Assembly (NCBI RefSeq): GCF_020150815.1
Contig: NZ_CP083724.1
Location: forward strand, 248,001-312,000
DNA: 64,000 nucleotides
Reading direction: 5' to 3'
Origin: Haloprofundus salilacus
Lineage (GTDB): Archaea; Halobacteriota; Halobacteria; Halobacteriales; Haloferacaceae
Shown: positions 55,118 to 63,548 of the stretch, piece after piece
Layout of the letters: the number at the start of each line of letters is the position of its first letter
Numbering within the stretch: the first letter of the stretch is position 1
Notes under the pieces: generated by a model
Told to the model about the DNA's origin: nothing
The model's database searches: none
What the model saw: only the letters and a program-made list of their open reading frames with translations
Position numbers and translations under genes: made by a program

Positions 55118-56569
55118 TTACTTCGCCTTGAGGTTGTGGACGACGTCCAACCGGTCGACGATCTCGGCGGTAGGTTCGAGGGCGTCGGCGATGGCCTCGG
55201 CGGGTTTGTACGCCATCGGCGCTTCGTCGAGCACCGACTCGACGACGGACTCCGAGTAGATGCCGTCCATCGCCTCGTCGAACGCGTTGAGCGAGAGCGA
55301 CTCGAACGCGGCGGTCCGACTCATCACGCGACCCGCGCCGTGGGGGGCCGTCGAGTGGTACGCCTCGTTCCCCTTCCCGCGGGCGAGTATCGACCCGTCG
55401 GCCATGTTGAACGGGACGACCAGTCGCTGCCCCTCCCGCGCCGGCGTCGCACCCTTCCGAATCGTCAGGTCGCGAAAGTCGATGAAATTGTGCGTCGACT
55501 GGAACCGGTCGACCGGGTCGACGCCGAGCGCGTCGCAGACGGCGTCGCTCATCAGCTCTCGGTTCCAGCGGGCGTACTGCTGGGCGAACAGCATGTCGAC
55601 GAAGTAGCCGTGAGCTTCCCTGCCTTCGAGCCAGTCGAGTTCGGACTGCTGTCGGTCTTCGTTGGTCGGCGGTCGGATGGCGGAGAGCCTGTCGAAGGCG
55701 TCTTCGATGTTGCTCCCGTCGAACGCTTCGCGGACGCGCTCTCTGCGGATGTGGGACTCGCCCTTACCGCCGGTGACCCACTCGAAGAGGTCCGCGTCGC
55801 CGACCGTCTCGGGATCGAACTTCAGGAACCGTTCGTCGCCCTCCCGAATCGACTCGCGAATCGCGTCGGCGGCGCGGTAGTCCGACGCTCGCCCCTGCCA
55901 GTACTGCGCGACTGCGAGTCCGAGGTACCGGGAGCCGCTGTGGATGACCAACCAGTAGTCGCCGGACTCGCGCGCGCGGGCGAACTCGACGAAGTGGTTG
56001 CCGCCGCCAAGCGTTCCAGCGCTCTGGATGATGTGTCCCATCGACGGACGACGGTCCGCGAGGACGCGCTGACAGAGCGACTCGAAGTACGCCCCGTCGT
56101 AGCCGTCGAACTCGAATTCGACAGGGTCGACGGGTTCGCCGAACTGGTCGCGGTAGGCGGCGTCGAACCGCTCGAACTGCTTGTTCGTCCGGTCGAACGG
56201 GAACTCGTCGACGAGATGCGGCGCGTCGTCGTAGTCGTGGACCTCCCGGCCCATCGGGACGGCGTCGCGGACGCGCCTCTCGCGCTCCGGGTCCGAAAGC
56301 GGAAGTTCATCGCCGAGGTTCGTCACGCACATCCCGCAACCGATGTCGACGCCGACGATGTTCGGGACCACTCGCTCGGCCAGCGGCATCGTGAATCCGA
56401 TAGGCGCGCCGGACCCCCAGTGGGTGTCAGGCATGACGCGCACGGGTTCGGTGAACGCCGGGTGATCGACGAGCGTCCGTATCTGCTCCAAGCAGCCGTC
56501 TTCGACCAGGCTCTCGTCGTCAACCATCACGCGGGCGGTCGTGTACTCCCCGTTCACCTCTATCGGCAT
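55118..56569 (-). CDS. RtcB family RNA ligase-like protein
   Basis: A 483-residue RtcB-family protein. Metal and guanylylation motifs seen in order: VMPDTHWGSGAPIGFT, VGVDIGCGMCVTNLG (metal Asp and Cys), SAGTLGGGNHFVEFA (His), VIHSGSRYLGLAVAQYW (His), FQSTHNFIDFRDL (His), KGATPAREGQ, and the GMP-accepting His in TAPHGAGRVMSR. Canonical RtcB joins tRNA exon halves and repairs 3'-phosphate breaks. The sequence looks closer to the bacterial-type RtcB paralogue than to the usual archaeal tRNA ligase, and no archease gene is next to it. It may be an RNA repair enzyme. ATG 56569 chosen; the longer frame to 56605 adds a poor extension. Confidence 0.85.
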   Translation of the reverse strand: MPIEVNGEYTTARVMVDDESLVEDGCLEQIRTLVDHPAFTEPVRVMPDTHWGSGAPIGFTMPLAERVVPNIVGVDIGCGMCVTNLGDELPLSDPERERRVRDAVPMGREVHDYDDAPHLVDEFPFDRTNKQFERFDAAYRDQFGEPVDPVEFEFDGYDGAYFESLCQRVLADRRPSMGHIIQSAGTLGGGNHFVEFARARESGDYWLVIHSGSRYLGLAVAQYWQGRASDYRAADAIRESIREGDERFLKFDPETVGDADLFEWVTGGKGESHIRRERVREAFDGSNIEDAFDRLSAIRPPTNEDRQQSELDWLEGREAHGYFVDMLFAQQYARWNRELMSDAVCDALGVDPVDRFQSTHNFIDFRDLTIRKGATPAREGQRLVVPFNMADGSILARGKGNEAYHSTAPHGAGRVMSRTAAFESLSLNAFDEAMDGIYSESVVESVLDEAPMAYKPAEAIADALEPTAEIVDRLDVVHNLKAK

Positions 56570-56774
56570 GGTATCTACCGATTCGTTGCACCGGTTGGTT
56601 ATCAAACTGGCCTGTGAGTGTCACGCTGACACAGACCCGTCTGCGGACCGAACCGCTCCTGAAAGATTCGAATGGAGAATAGTAATCGCTGGAGAGATAA
56701 TGTAAATACTGAAAGACACGGTATTCGACCGATAACGTGCGACCTATAACCCCGACCGCTCGTACCAACTTCAT

Positions 56775-57017
56775 ATGTCCAGAGTCGAACTGACGCTGCC
56801 CGACGACCTCTCGGACCGAATCGACATGCTCGTCGAACAGGGCGAGTTCCTGACCCGCCAGAAAGCCATGGAAGAACTGCTCTCGATGGGTATCTCGACG
56901 TACGACACTGTCGACGACGAGGACCCAAAGATGGAGGAAGGGCTGTTCAACCAGGCCGTTACCGACCAGCAGGACCCCGCAATACGCGACGAGGGCAGCG
57001 ACGACTACGCGTTGTAA
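56775..57017 (+). CDS. Ribbon-helix-helix domain protein
   Basis: An 80-residue protein. Residues 1-45 fit the ribbon-helix-helix DNA-binding fold (MSRVELTLPDDLSDRIDMLV, then FLTRQKAMEELLSMGIS). The acidic tail (DEDPKMEEGLFNQAVTDQQD) is a haloarchaeal feature. A TATA-like CCTATAACC about 25-30 bases upstream gives a leaderless ATG 56775. Targets are unknown. The second TnpB element begins a few bases after its stop. Confidence 0.75.
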   Translation: MSRVELTLPDDLSDRIDMLVEQGEFLTRQKAMEELLSMGISTYDTVDDEDPKMEEGLFNQAVTDQQDPAIRDEGSDDYAL

Positions 57018-57021
57018 ACTA

Positions 57022-57070
57022 CCCCACCCTACTCCCTCGGCGCTACGCGCCTCGGTCCTTGAGGGTGGGG
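57022..57070. ncRNA. Right-end hairpin / predicted omega RNA end of the second TnpB element
   Basis: CCCCACCCT (57022-57030) and AGGGTGGGG (57062-57070) form a perfect 9-bp stem, with a nested 5-bp stem GGCGC-TAC-GCGCC at 57039-57051. It lies 23 bases after the tnpB stop on the tnpB strand, where the right end and guide-RNA scaffold of IS605-family elements are expected. Confidence 0.45.
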
Positions 57071-57092
57071 CTTTGATGTGGACTCCCGGCGA

Positions 57093-58319
57093 TTAGTCTC
57101 CAGTAACAGGCTGGTGACTCTCGCCGTTCAACGTCCCACCATTCACACGCAGGTCTACTTCTGCGTCTCCGTCCCCCGGCTTGGGCGAGGAACGGAGTCT
57201 GTGTATCCGTTTTCGGGCGTAACGTAGCCCGATGTTCTTCGCGGCGTTGTAGTCCGCGTTCACTGTGTACCCGCACTTCACACAACAGAACTGTTCGCCG
57301 TGGCGATTATCGTCGTGCGTGAACCCACAGTCCGTCCGAGAACAGCGTTGGGACGTGTGGTTCGGCGCGACTTGCTCTACGGAAATACCCTGTTCGGGGG
57401 CCTTGTAGGAGACGTACTCGAACAGGCGTCGGAACGCCCATATGTGATGCCACTGCGCATGCGGAAGCCGTTCTCGAATATCGGTCAAGTCCTCGAACGC
57501 GATAACGTTGCAGTCGTGTTCGGCGGCTTCCGTGACGATTTCGTTGGCGACCGTGTGGATGTACTGTTTCCGCCACGCTTCATCGCGCTTGCCGAGTCGG
57601 AGCAGGGCGTTGTGAGCAGCTTGCGTGCCACGCTGTTGTATCTCGCCACGTCGCTTCTCGAACTCACGGCACCAGTGGTCGTAGTCGTCTCCCTGCCAGA
57701 AGCGCCCGGTGGAAGTGACGGCGAGACTGTTGACGCCGAGGTCGATACCGAGGACCGTTTGGTCGGGGTGCCAGGTATCTGCTGGAACCTCCGCGTTGTC
57801 ACCGTTAATCCGCCGTGTCGAGATGTTGAGGTAGAACTCGTCTGTTGCCGTGTCGTACCGGAGCGTACTCTCGCGGAACTCGTAGTCCTCGGAGAGTACG
57901 TACCGCTCGTAGGGAGTCGGACTGTCTGCGGGGAGAACGAACGGACATTCGACTCGGCCCTCAACTGTCGCCAATGACGCTTTGCGTCGGTAGAAGGTCG
58001 CGCTTCGCGTGTCGTAGTCCATCGTTTCGGCGGTGAACGTCGGACAGGAGACGCGCCGTCCCTTCTTCCATCGTTCGACAACACCTTTGATAGCTTCGAC
58101 GGCACGACGTATCGATGCTTGGACAAGTTGCGCCTGCAACTCCGTCTCGGCTCGAAGTTCGGCGTAGAGTGTGTCTCGAACCTGCCGTTTGTTGGTCTTA
58201 CACTCAGCGTATGAGGTGTCGGACCAACAGTAGTTAGCGGTTCGGTTCGCACAGTACAGATATTGATCGGCAGTTCGGTGGAGTGCGTCGCGTTGCTCGT
58301 CAGAAACAGAGAGTTTCAT
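57093..58319 (-). CDS. tnpB: TnpB-family RNA-guided nuclease, catalytic residues intact
   Basis: A 408-residue TnpB. The RuvC-I Asp is in VLGIDLGVNSLAVTS (about residue 192), the RuvC-II Glu in NVIAFEDLTDIRERLP (about 278) and the RuvC-III Asp in VNADYNAAKNIG (about 370). The zinc finger pairs are CSRTDCGF and CVKCGY. All catalytic residues are present, unlike the first TnpB in this window. Relatives cut DNA guided by an RNA from the element's right end, favouring element retention. ATG 58319 gives the usual N-terminus MKLSVSDEQ; the frame is open eight codons further. Confidence 0.88.
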   Translation of the reverse strand: MKLSVSDEQRDALHRTADQYLYCANRTANYCWSDTSYAECKTNKRQVRDTLYAELRAETELQAQLVQASIRRAVEAIKGVVERWKKGRRVSCPTFTAETMDYDTRSATFYRRKASLATVEGRVECPFVLPADSPTPYERYVLSEDYEFRESTLRYDTATDEFYLNISTRRINGDNAEVPADTWHPDQTVLGIDLGVNSLAVTSTGRFWQGDDYDHWCREFEKRRGEIQQRGTQAAHNALLRLGKRDEAWRKQYIHTVANEIVTEAAEHDCNVIAFEDLTDIRERLPHAQWHHIWAFRRLFEYVSYKAPEQGISVEQVAPNHTSQRCSRTDCGFTHDDNRHGEQFCCVKCGYTVNADYNAAKNIGLRYARKRIHRLRSSPKPGDGDAEVDLRVNGGTLNGESHQPVTGD

Positions 58320-58472
58320 GACGGCGGTTCGACGCACATCCATACTTCAGAGGAGTTCCGACGGTACTTGAACATTCGGGAGTCGGTCGGTCGCAGTATG
58401 CCGGTTAGCTCGTACCATGTCGGTTTCCTCTCCGGCCTACTCGCTCGCTACGCTCGTTCCTTGAGGCCGGAG

Positions 58473-58807
58473 GCTCCACCTTGAATCATGCTGAACCGCT
58501 TCAGTTTTCGCCTCGCGCGCTCGCTTCGGCGGCGGGCGGGGACGCCGTAACGATCGCCGACAACGCCTCGACGAACGTCGCACGGCCGCGGCTCACAACT
58601 CAGCCAGCGGGTCGTGCATCCGCCTCCGCGAACGAGTCGCAGCGTCAGTACGATGCACGGGGTCGAACTCCCACCGACGGTCACGGTGGTCAGTCGCAAT
58701 TGGTTCCCCGAAGCGCTGCACACCGGCTGTTAGTCGATTCCTATGCTACGTGTTAGCAAGACTTAGATAGTACCGATGCTAACCAGTAACCGCAACCGAA
58801 CGAAACG
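58473..58807. other. Intergenic region, nothing recognised
   Basis: 335 bases between the second TnpB element and a small conserved gene. No gene-like frame. A short imperfect inverted repeat (GTTAGCA...TGCTAAC, 58752-58782) lies just upstream of the next gene and may be a regulatory site. Confidence 0.35.
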
Positions 58808-59131
58808 ATGCCCTCGATTACCAACGACGCCCCGACGGTCGAACTGGAACTGAGCCTCGAAGAGCAGTGGGTACTCCACCACGTGCTCACCGACTACATC
58901 GACGTCGCCAGCGGAGAAGGCGCCGACCTCCCGAAACCGGTTGTCGAGATCGCCCTCGCCGAGAAAATCGAAGCGGGGACGTTCGCGTTCACCGCCTTCG
59001 AGCTCGACAAACTCCTGTTCAGATGCCGGTTCCACGCGCGAAACGACGCCGTGCCGGACGCGGACCGGACGGTGGCGCAAGCGTTGGCCGATCGAATAGA
59101 CAGCGTCAACGGACAGCCGATTCTTCGCTAG
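58808..59131 (+). CDS. Small conserved haloarchaeal protein of unknown function
   Basis: A 107-residue acidic protein: VELELSLEEQWVLHHVLTDY, then a helical middle (PKPVVEIALAEKIEAGTFAF) and a C-terminal helix. Composition and GC bias are those of a real haloarchaeal gene, and an N-terminal strand followed by helices is predicted. No known motif. The nearby imperfect inverted repeat may control it. Confidence 0.65.
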   Translation: MPSITNDAPTVELELSLEEQWVLHHVLTDYIDVASGEGADLPKPVVEIALAEKIEAGTFAFTAFELDKLLFRCRFHARNDAVPDADRTVAQALADRIDSVNGQPILR

Positions 59132-59303
59132 CGCTCTTCGGCGGAAAAGCGACAGGTCGGGAGGCAGGTACAGCAAGCTTTCGGTGGTAAGCCTACGAAC
59201 AGAGGTCTTCTCGTGTGTACAACGTGAGCCACCGAAGTTAGTATCGGTTGAGGGACTCACCGACAACTACCAAAAAATCAGTCACACGAGGTATTTGGCG
59301 AGA

Positions 59304-59879
59304 TTACGACTCTTCGACGACGAGCGCGCCCTTCATTCCCAGTCCGCGGTGCGGCGTACAGAAGTACAAGTACGTCCCCGGTTCGTCGGCGGTGTACTCG
59401 AACGTCGCGTTGCCTCGCGAGTAGAGTTCACTCTCGAACGCTCCGCCTTCGTCGACGACGTTGTGCGCGCCGCTCGCGGCGACCCACTTCCAGACGACGG
59501 TCGTCCCCCGCGAGACGCGGACTGCCGCGGGGTCGTACGCGTACGGGCCGCTGGCGGCGTCCGCACCGACCGTGACGGTGACCTCGTCGGTTCCCGTCTC
59601 GTCGACGACGCCGTCGTAGTTGAGCGCGTCCGCCATCCACTCGTCGACGTCGGCGGCGGTCTCCAAGTCGCCGCCGTCCGAGGCGTTCGAACCAATCGAA
59701 CCGGATGAGTCGTTCGAGCTGTCCGAACCGCCGGAACCGTTCGACGACTCCGTCGTCATCCCGAGACAACCCGAGAGCGTCACACCCGCCGTAGCCGTCG
59801 TGGTGAGTGCGAGAAATCTGCGGCGCGTCGACCGCGTCGCCGCGTCGTCAGGACGGGACCGCGGTGACTTCGGGTCCAT
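59304..59879 (-). CDS. Halocyanin-like blue copper lipoprotein
   Basis: A 191-residue exported copper protein. A twin-arginine signal (STRRRFLALTTTATAG) ends in the lipobox LSGC, so it is anchored outside the membrane. A Ser/Gly/Asn-rich linker follows. The type 1 copper domain (about residues 95-190) has its ligands in ASGAHNVVDEGG (His) and YLYFCTPHRGLGMKGAL (Cys, His, Met). It carries electrons between respiratory complexes or to terminal oxidases. No partner gene is adjacent. Confidence 0.92.
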   Translation of the reverse strand: MDPKSPRSRPDDAATRSTRRRFLALTTTATAGVTLSGCLGMTTESSNGSGGSDSSNDSSGSIGSNASDGGDLETAADVDEWMADALNYDGVVDETGTDEVTVTVGADAASGPYAYDPAAVRVSRGTTVVWKWVAASGAHNVVDEGGAFESELYSRGNATFEYTADEPGTYLYFCTPHRGLGMKGALVVEES

Positions 59880-60199
59880 ACCTGCTTTAGGACGAAGCGC
59901 AGTGATAATGCTTCCTAAGCGACGACACGGCGGGACAGCTGACGAAACGGACGGGGCGACGTGGGAATTATAGCCAACTCAGTTTAGCGTTCAGCCAGAG
60001 GCGGTCAATCGTGACCGAAAGAGAACACCGATACATGAATTGTAGCGGGTCCAATTGACTTAATAGATATTCTGGTAGTTGCGTCTAAATTTACAGTATA
60101 GTGAATTGATTATTCCGTCGAACGACTGCGCGGTGGACACGCTGGAACCGAAATGCGAGCACGGAACACCATTTTTACGTCGGGGGTCGAACAAGGAAC
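59880..60199. other. Intergenic region with divergent promoters
   Basis: 320 bases between divergent genes. The AT-rich stretch at 60057-60115 is the likely promoter region; TTTTTACG about 25-32 bases before GTG 60200 could be the TATA box of the lipid-kinase gene. Nothing else is recognised. Confidence 0.35.
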
Positions 60200-61165
60200 G
60201 TGAACGAGAACGGCCACCGGTCGGCACGCAGCCAGAACGGCGAGCCACCGCGGCTCATCGGGGAGGAAGGTCACCGGAGACTCGTGATGAATCCGACGAG
60301 CGGCGGCGGTGCCCACCGAGAGCGACTGCTGGAGTTGGCTGACGAGTACGGCTACGAGGTCGTCGAGACGGCCGAGACGGGACACGCGACCGAACTGGCG
60401 AAGACGGCCGTAGCCGACGATATCCGGCGACTCGCCGTCGCGGGCGGCGACGGAACGCTCCACGAAGTCGTCAAGGGACTCGTCGAGGCGGACGCGCTCG
60501 ACGACGTGACGCTCGGAATCGTCCCCGTGGGAACGGCGAACATCTTCGCGAGAAACGTCGGCGTCGACGACGCCGAATCCGGGTTCAACCTGCTCGAGAA
60601 CGGCGAGAGACGGCGAATCGACCTCGGAATGGCCGACGGCGAACCGTTCGTCGTCTCCGCTATTGCCGGATTGACCGCCGAGACCAGCGCGGCGACGGGC
60701 GCAGAGTTGAAGGAGCGCCTCGGGTCGCTTGCGTTTTTCTACACCGGCATCAAGAAGACGATGGAGTTCGAGAGCCTCCAGCTGGAAGTCAAGACGATCT
60801 CACAGGGCGAGGAGACGACGTGGAACGGAGAAGCGCTGTGCGTGCTCGTCGGCAACGTCCGACAGTTCGCCAAGAAAGGTGGACAGGCCAACGCCGAGGA
60901 CGGACTGTTCGACATCGTCATCGTCGAGGAGATGCCGCCGCAGAGCGCCGTCACCGAGGCCGCCGCCCATCGGATGCTCGGTAAGGATACCGAACACGTC
61001 GTCCACCTTCAGGCGAGTCAGTTGACCGTCGAGGGGTTAAATAGCGAGACCATTGCGTTCAGTCTCGACGGCGAGGTGAGTAGCCACGACCGACTCGTTC
61101 TTCACACGGTGCCCCGGAGGCTGTCGGTCGCCGTCGGTCCGACCTACGAGGCAGACCCCGCCTGA
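60200..61165 (+). CDS. Diacylglycerol/sphingosine kinase-family lipid kinase
   Basis: A 321-residue DAGK-like protein. The nucleotide-binding GGDGT motif is in LAVAGGDGTLHEVVKGL near residue 82, preceded by VMNPTSGGGAHRERL. PVGTANIFARNVG near 115 is the usual GTxNxFA motif, and the C-terminal beta domain includes LFDIVIVEEMPP and SLDGEVSSHDRL. Relatives phosphorylate diacylglycerol or other lipids. Archaeal substrates would be archaeol-type; not proven. Start at GTG 60200; the N-terminal 25 residues are polar. Confidence 0.85.
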   Translation: MNENGHRSARSQNGEPPRLIGEEGHRRLVMNPTSGGGAHRERLLELADEYGYEVVETAETGHATELAKTAVADDIRRLAVAGGDGTLHEVVKGLVEADALDDVTLGIVPVGTANIFARNVGVDDAESGFNLLENGERRRIDLGMADGEPFVVSAIAGLTAETSAATGAELKERLGSLAFFYTGIKKTMEFESLQLEVKTISQGEETTWNGEALCVLVGNVRQFAKKGGQANAEDGLFDIVIVEEMPPQSAVTEAAAHRMLGKDTEHVVHLQASQLTVEGLNSETIAFSLDGEVSSHDRLVLHTVPRRLSVAVGPTYEADPA

Positions 61166-61319
61166 GGGACCGTGGTAGAAGGGTGACGAAGCGGCGACGA
61201 GGCGATGAACTGACGGCGACAGAACGGCGATAAGACGCCTTAGTACCGGCACTTCGACGGGTCGTCCCTCCAAGGAGGCGCACGATACGACGCTGCGGAC
61301 CGACGGGAGCCGGTCGCTG

Positions 61320-61598
61320 TCAATCGAGCGAGACGTACTGACCTTCCCACTCACGTCGCTCGCGGAGGCTCTCTCGTCCCTTCTCGGTGATAGCGTAGTA
61401 GTTCGTCCGGCGGTCTATCGGCCCTTTCTCCACGTAGGACTTGTTGACGAGCGTGTCGAGGTTCGGGTAGAGACGACCGTGGTTGATCTCGCCTTCGACG
61501 TACTCTTCCAACTCGTTTTTGACTTCCTGGCCGGACGGCTGTTCCTGACCAGCGATTACCCACAGCAGGTCGCGTTGAAAGCCGCTGAGGTCGTTCAT
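61320..61598 (-). CDS. PadR family transcriptional regulator
   Basis: A 92-residue winged-helix protein typical of haloarchaeal PadR regulators: FQRDLLWVIAGQEQPSGQEV, then EGEINHGRLYPNLDTLVNKS and DRRTNYYAITEKGRESL. It lacks the C-terminal dimer helix of larger PadR proteins, as is usual in this group. A TATATG-rich stretch at 61649-61672 upstream may carry its promoter and operator. Target unknown. Confidence 0.88.
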   Translation of the reverse strand: MNDLSGFQRDLLWVIAGQEQPSGQEVKNELEEYVEGEINHGRLYPNLDTLVNKSYVEKGPIDRRTNYYAITEKGRESLRERREWEGQYVSLD

Positions 61599-61984
61599 AC
61601 GCTACCGAACCAGATTCCTACGTAAAGTTGCTCGTAAAGTCATATTCAGTTATATGTCGTATGTTCTTATATGAAGGCGGCAGCGCCGGCGTCAACCGCC
61701 TGGAAGGAGCCGCTGACGAACGACGAGAACAGTCACCCGGTATTGACAAGCAGCACAGTCATTAGTTTCGTACAGTTCTCTCCGTGTGACTGTTGGAGAG
61801 TACCCGGTCTCGCCCGGTCCGGGTTCGGTGAGAAGCGAATTCGCGTCCACCATCTTCAGCAGTCACCCGACAGGAGTGGTGCTCAGTTCGGAACGCCGTA
61901 ATGGGGGTACGGCGTCTCCGATCTCCGGTCACGCTCGGTGCACGGCATTCTCCCGAAACACCACGGAGAGACGCATCGAACGGC
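61599..61984. other. Intergenic region, nothing recognised
   Basis: 386 bases. The AT-rich repeat-like stretch at 61640-61672 (TTATATG, CTTATATGA) is probably the PadR promoter. Plus-strand open frames in the rest do not look coding. Confidence 0.3.
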
Positions 61985-63268
61985 TCAGTCGCCCGAGACC
62001 GTCACCTCTCCGATGCCGTACTCGTCGCCCCACCGTGCGACGATAGCGACGATGAGACCGACGACGCCGAGGGCGACGACGGCGATAGAGGCGAACGCGA
62101 CTCGGAAGTCGAACGTCTCGATGAGCACGCCGAAAAGCGGCGGCGCGACGGTGCTACCGACCATGATACCAATGGTGACGACGGCGAAGTTTCGTCCGAG
62201 GTCGGCGCGGGCCGAGAGGACGTCAGCCAGTTTGTCGCGGGCGGGTGTGCTCAGACTCCCGACGCTCCCGGCGACGACGGCGGTGACGATAGCCGCTGAC
62301 GGCGGCAGAACGAACGACGCGAGCAGGAGGACGAACACGGCGACGAGCGCGTAACTGCCGACGATGAGCGGCGCTGGCGCGAACCGGTCCGAGAGGTCGC
62401 CGCCGACGAGCATGAACACCGCGCCGACGCCGAACATCACCGAGAGCGTGAGGCTCGCCGTCGACGACTCGACGCCGTACCCCTGTTCGAGGAGCGTGAC
62501 GACGAACGAGGTAATGCCCCACATCGCCGTCGAGGCGACCAGCGCCAGCAGACCGAGCGCGAGAATCGTCGGCGAGTCGAGCAACGCCCGCGTGCCGGCG
62601 CGGAGTCGGCTCGAGAGCGACGGAGTCTGCGACCTCTCGTCGGGGCGCTCCGGCCCGTTCGGTCGACGAACCGACGCGGGGACGTATCGAAGCGAGACGA
62701 CCACCGCGAGGACGGCGTACAGGAGACCGACTGCCCCGATGAGAGCGAACGCGTGGCGCCAGTTTAGCCCGTCGAGCGAGGAGACGGCGACGATGACGAC
62801 GGGCGGCGCGGCGAACCCGATGTTTCCCGCGAAGCCGTGGACGCTGAACACCCGCCCGCGGTTCGCCTCGGTCGTCGCGTCCGAGAGAAGCGGGTAATGT
62901 GCCGGGTGGTGACCGGCGACGCCAACGCCGAGGAGTATCTGGCCGACGAGAAGCCACTCGAACGTCGGCGCGGCCGCGAGGACGAGTGCGCCGATGCCTC
63001 CGAGAACGAGGCAGAGACCGAGCGTGAGTGTCCGGTCGTACGTGTCGGAGAGATAGCCGAACGGGAGTTGGAACGCCGTGTTGATGAACGCCTGCGCTCC
63101 CATCGCGAAGCCGAGCGTCGCGATCGTCACGTCGAACTCCGTCGCCAACACGCCGAGAATCGGCGGGAAGAGAACAAGATGCATGTGGTTGACGACGTGC
63201 GACCCGCTCACGAGGCTCAGCACGACGAGTGCCTCTCGGGGGAGCGTCCGCAGCGAACTGAACGACAC
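61985..63268 (-). CDS. MFS transporter
   Basis: About 427 residues with 12 hydrophobic helices. Motif-A-like loops are FQLPFGYLSDTYDRTLTLGL near residue 65 and LVGGDLSDRFAPAPL near 290. A conserved GVGVAGHHPAHYPLLSD sits in helix 4-5, as in fosmidomycin-resistance/aromatic acid-type carriers. Substrate unknown. GTG 63268 is my choice of start; the frame is open to ATG 63412, but the added N-terminus is Ser/Arg-rich and atypical. It is divergent from the metallo-beta-lactamase-fold gene. Confidence 0.82.
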   Translation of the reverse strand: MSFSSLRTLPREALVVLSLVSGSHVVNHMHLVLFPPILGVLATEFDVTIATLGFAMGAQAFINTAFQLPFGYLSDTYDRTLTLGLCLVLGGIGALVLAAAPTFEWLLVGQILLGVGVAGHHPAHYPLLSDATTEANRGRVFSVHGFAGNIGFAAPPVVIVAVSSLDGLNWRHAFALIGAVGLLYAVLAVVVSLRYVPASVRRPNGPERPDERSQTPSLSSRLRAGTRALLDSPTILALGLLALVASTAMWGITSFVVTLLEQGYGVESSTASLTLSVMFGVGAVFMLVGGDLSDRFAPAPLIVGSYALVAVFVLLLASFVLPPSAAIVTAVVAGSVGSLSTPARDKLADVLSARADLGRNFAVVTIGIMVGSTVAPPLFGVLIETFDFRVAFASIAVVALGVVGLIVAIVARWGDEYGIGEVTVSGD

Positions 63269-63548
63269 GCGGGAGTGATGACCGTCTCGGTAGTTAGTAC
63301 TGCGTGAACCGGAAGGGACTGACTCGGTTAAATCGACTGCCGAGGCGGCGAAGCAGGTCGTGGACGCGGTCGAAAACGCGAGCACTAACGAGGGGATTCG
63401 CCTCCGCGTCACCCGAGAAAACGCGACGGTGAGATGCAGACGACGTCGAAGAGATCAGTTAGGGAGAAACCGTCGCCGCATTCGCTCGGAGAACCGCCGC
63501 GGAGGGCGGTACGGATTTCACGACCGGCGACGAGTGTCGGGACGGAAC

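Larger units (their letters stand above)
57022..58472 (-). mobile_element. Second IS1341-type element with tnpB only
   Basis: It is bounded by the hairpin at 57022-57070 (right end) and a second perfect 9-bp stem, CTCCGGCCT (58430-58438) with AGGCCGGAG (58464-58472), on the left. The loops of the two ends share TACGC and TCCTTGAGG-like sequence, as in related subterminal palindromes. No tnpA is present. It inserted between the ribbon-helix-helix gene and a non-coding stretch, damaging no recognisable gene. Confidence 0.65.

Noticed and set aside
54989-56617. Plus-strand 542-codon frame over rtcB
   Set aside because: The minus strand carries every RtcB motif; this frame is its antisense.
56775-58472. 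Toxin-antitoxin reading of the ribbon-helix-helix gene and neighbour
   Set aside because: The adjacent gene is a TnpB inside its own hairpin-bounded element, and no small toxin partner is present.
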